A stretch of 41,906 bases of DNA, taken from positions 1 to 41,906 of the forward strand of contig JABMNV010000041.1 of the NCBI GenBank assembly GCA_013203475.1. Reading direction: 5' to 3'. Of this stretch, positions 41,101-41,906 are shown piece after piece. Below the pieces are notes generated by a model. It saw nothing but the letters and a program-made list of their open reading frames with translations, was not told where the DNA came from and ran no database searches. Made by a program: the position numbers and the translations under genes. Origin of the DNA: Acidobacteriota bacterium (GTDB taxonomy: Bacteria > Acidobacteriota > Vicinamibacteria > Vicinamibacterales > SCN-69-37). The first letter of the stretch is position 1. Each line of letters starts with the position of its first letter.

Positions 41101-41124
41101 CGTCGCCGAGGAGCACCACCGCAG

Positions 41125-41906
41125 ATGTCACGAACGCCAGCCGCCCTAGTTGTCACCATTGCCGCGCTCGCCGCGCTGACCGCTCCAGGCCAAGCCCAAC
41201 AGCGCCCGCAGCTCGATTCCCTCAAAACGGTGGCGGAATCGTCGGACTACCGCTCCACATCAACGTATGCCGAAGTGCTCGGGTTCATGAACATCGTGGC
41301 AGACGCCTCGCCGCTGATTCATTTGACGAGTTATGGCACGACATACGAGGGCCGAATGATGCCGCTTGCGGTCGTTGGGACTGGCCTGGCCGATGGCAGT
41401 GCCGCGGCCGTCAAGGCCTCGGGCAAGCTTCGGGTGCACATCCAGGGCAACATCCATGCGGGTGAGGTTGAAGGCAAGGAAGCCACCCTGGTGCTGCTGC
41501 GCGAATTCGCGCGGGGTCAGCACGCCGACTGGCTGGACTCGATGGTGTTCCTGATAACGCCCATCTTCAACGCTGATGGCAACGAACGGTTCGCACTCAA
41601 CAACCGCCCCCGCCAGAACGGCCCCATCAATGGGATGGGGACCCGCGCCAACGGGCAGGGGCTGAATATCAATCGCGATTTCATGAAGCTTGATACGCCT
41701 GAGGCGCGCGCGTTCGCGAAGCTCTGGACCGAGTACGACCCGTATGTCGGCATGGACCTCCATACGTCCGACGGATCGGCGCACGCGTACCACCTGACGT
41801 ACTCCCCACCACTCAACCCGAATACCTCTGGCGCCATCATGCAGATCATGAAGGACGAGTGGTTTCCCTATGTCACCAAGGCCATCCGGGACAAACATGG
41901 CTGGGA
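41125..41906 (+). CDS. Exported M14-family zinc carboxypeptidase, C-terminus beyond window
   Basis: 260 residues visible, frame open at the window end. Leader: ALVVTIAALAALTAPGQAQ. Zinc motif H111-A-G-E114 in GNIHAGEVEGKEATLVLLRE, then ITPIFNADGNERFALNNRPR, LNINRDFMKLD and DLHTSDGSAHAYHLTYSPP, which are the M14 substrate and third-ligand regions. Carboxypeptidases of this type remove C-terminal residues from peptides, complementing the aminopeptidase next door. ATG 41125 has GAGGAG 11 nt upstream. Expression appears linked to the divergent M24 gene through the shared palindromic -10. Confidence 0.92.
   Translation, partial: MSRTPAALVVTIAALAALTAPGQAQQRPQLDSLKTVAESSDYRSTSTYAEVLGFMNIVADASPLIHLTSYGTTYEGRMMPLAVVGTGLADGSAAAVKASGKLRVHIQGNIHAGEVEGKEATLVLLREFARGQHADWLDSMVFLITPIFNADGNERFALNNRPRQNGPINGMGTRANGQGLNINRDFMKLDTPEARAFAKLWTEYDPYVGMDLHTSDGSAHAYHLTYSPPLNPNTSGAIMQIMKDEWFPYVTKAIRDKHGW

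Noticed and set aside
41260-41898. 212-codon minus-strand frame at the right end
   Set aside because: Antisense of the M14 peptidase, whose zinc motif and substrate motifs are on the plus strand.
1-41906. CRISPR arrays, tRNAs, rRNAs, insertion sequences, prophage
   Set aside because: Looked for spaced direct repeats, T-loop strings, transposase motifs and terminal inverted repeats; the only tandem repeats are the short ones listed.

Overview
The window is 41.9 kb of GC-rich, densely packed bacterial chromosome. I infer Acidobacteriota, most likely a Vicinamibacteria-type lineage. The grounds are the gene mix: paired secreted VWA proteins, an Oar-like TonB-dependent receptor with an N-terminal carboxypeptidase-regulatory domain, a DUF5916-type remnant, a sulfatase-like/TPR lipoprotein, beta-propeller/peptidase fusions and a TTG-started infA. 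This is inferred from protein character, not from a marker-gene tree. I found no rRNA, tRNA, CRISPR array, insertion sequence or prophage.

Layout. 1-3.6 kb (minus): a large secreted M36 metallopeptidase running off the left edge, with a small exported Cys-motif protein overlapping its start. 3.9-4.4 kb: a broken DUF5916-type gene. 4.5-5.4 kb: a DMT transporter. 5.5-8.0 kb (minus): the membrane (F0) half of ATP synthase in the order atpZ-atpI-atpB-atpE-atpF, without the F1 genes. 8.2-11.7 kb (plus): two secreted VWA proteins and a SUMT/HemD fusion, each overlapping the next by 4 nt. 11.7-12.7 kb: a DapB-fold dehydrogenase. 12.8-15.8 kb: a secreted M1 peptidase and an overlapping membrane protein. 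15.8-16.5 kb: nadE. 16.5-19.5 kb: a beta-propeller/gamma-glutamyltransferase fusion. 19.6-25.1 kb: an NRAMP-related transporter, transketolase, a DUF4149 protein, a GAF/fRMsr-like protein, an HPF-like protein and proline dehydrogenase. 25.1-26.1 kb: a decay zone with a frameshifted GNAT gene and fragments on both strands. 26.1-30.8 kb: M20 peptidase, CCA-adding enzyme, DinB-like, YaeQ and an exported beta-barrel-like protein. 30.9-34.5 kb: IF-1, an overlapping DEAD-box helicase, a BRCT/MerR/TPR fusion and glucokinase. 34.6-37.5 kb: the TonB receptor with a clear promoter and terminator. 37.6-41.9 kb: sulfatase-like/TPR lipoprotein, M24 Xaa-Pro aminopeptidase and a partial M14 carboxypeptidase.

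How the genes fit together. The strongest theme is peptide scavenging. M36, M1, M14, M24 and GGT-type enzymes all carry export signals, a cytosolic-type M20 enzyme is nearby, and proline dehydrogenase could feed released proline into central metabolism. A TonB receptor would supply outer-membrane uptake. The rest is housekeeping: ATP synthase F0, NAD synthesis, tetrapyrrole synthesis, transketolase, glucokinase, tRNA 3'-end maturation, IF-1 and a ribosome-hibernation factor.

The most distinctive features are architectural. Many genes stand in divergent pairs separated by only 23-60 bp, and about ten have a -10-like hexamer 5-11 bp before the start codon with no Shine-Dalgarno sequence, which suggests leaderless or very short-leader mRNAs. 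There are unusual domain fusions (propeller-GGT, BRCT-MerR-TPR, a P-like domain nested inside a Calx-beta domain). In-frame or octanucleotide tandem repeats sit in a signal peptide and across a gene junction. I saw no convincing defence or mobile system.
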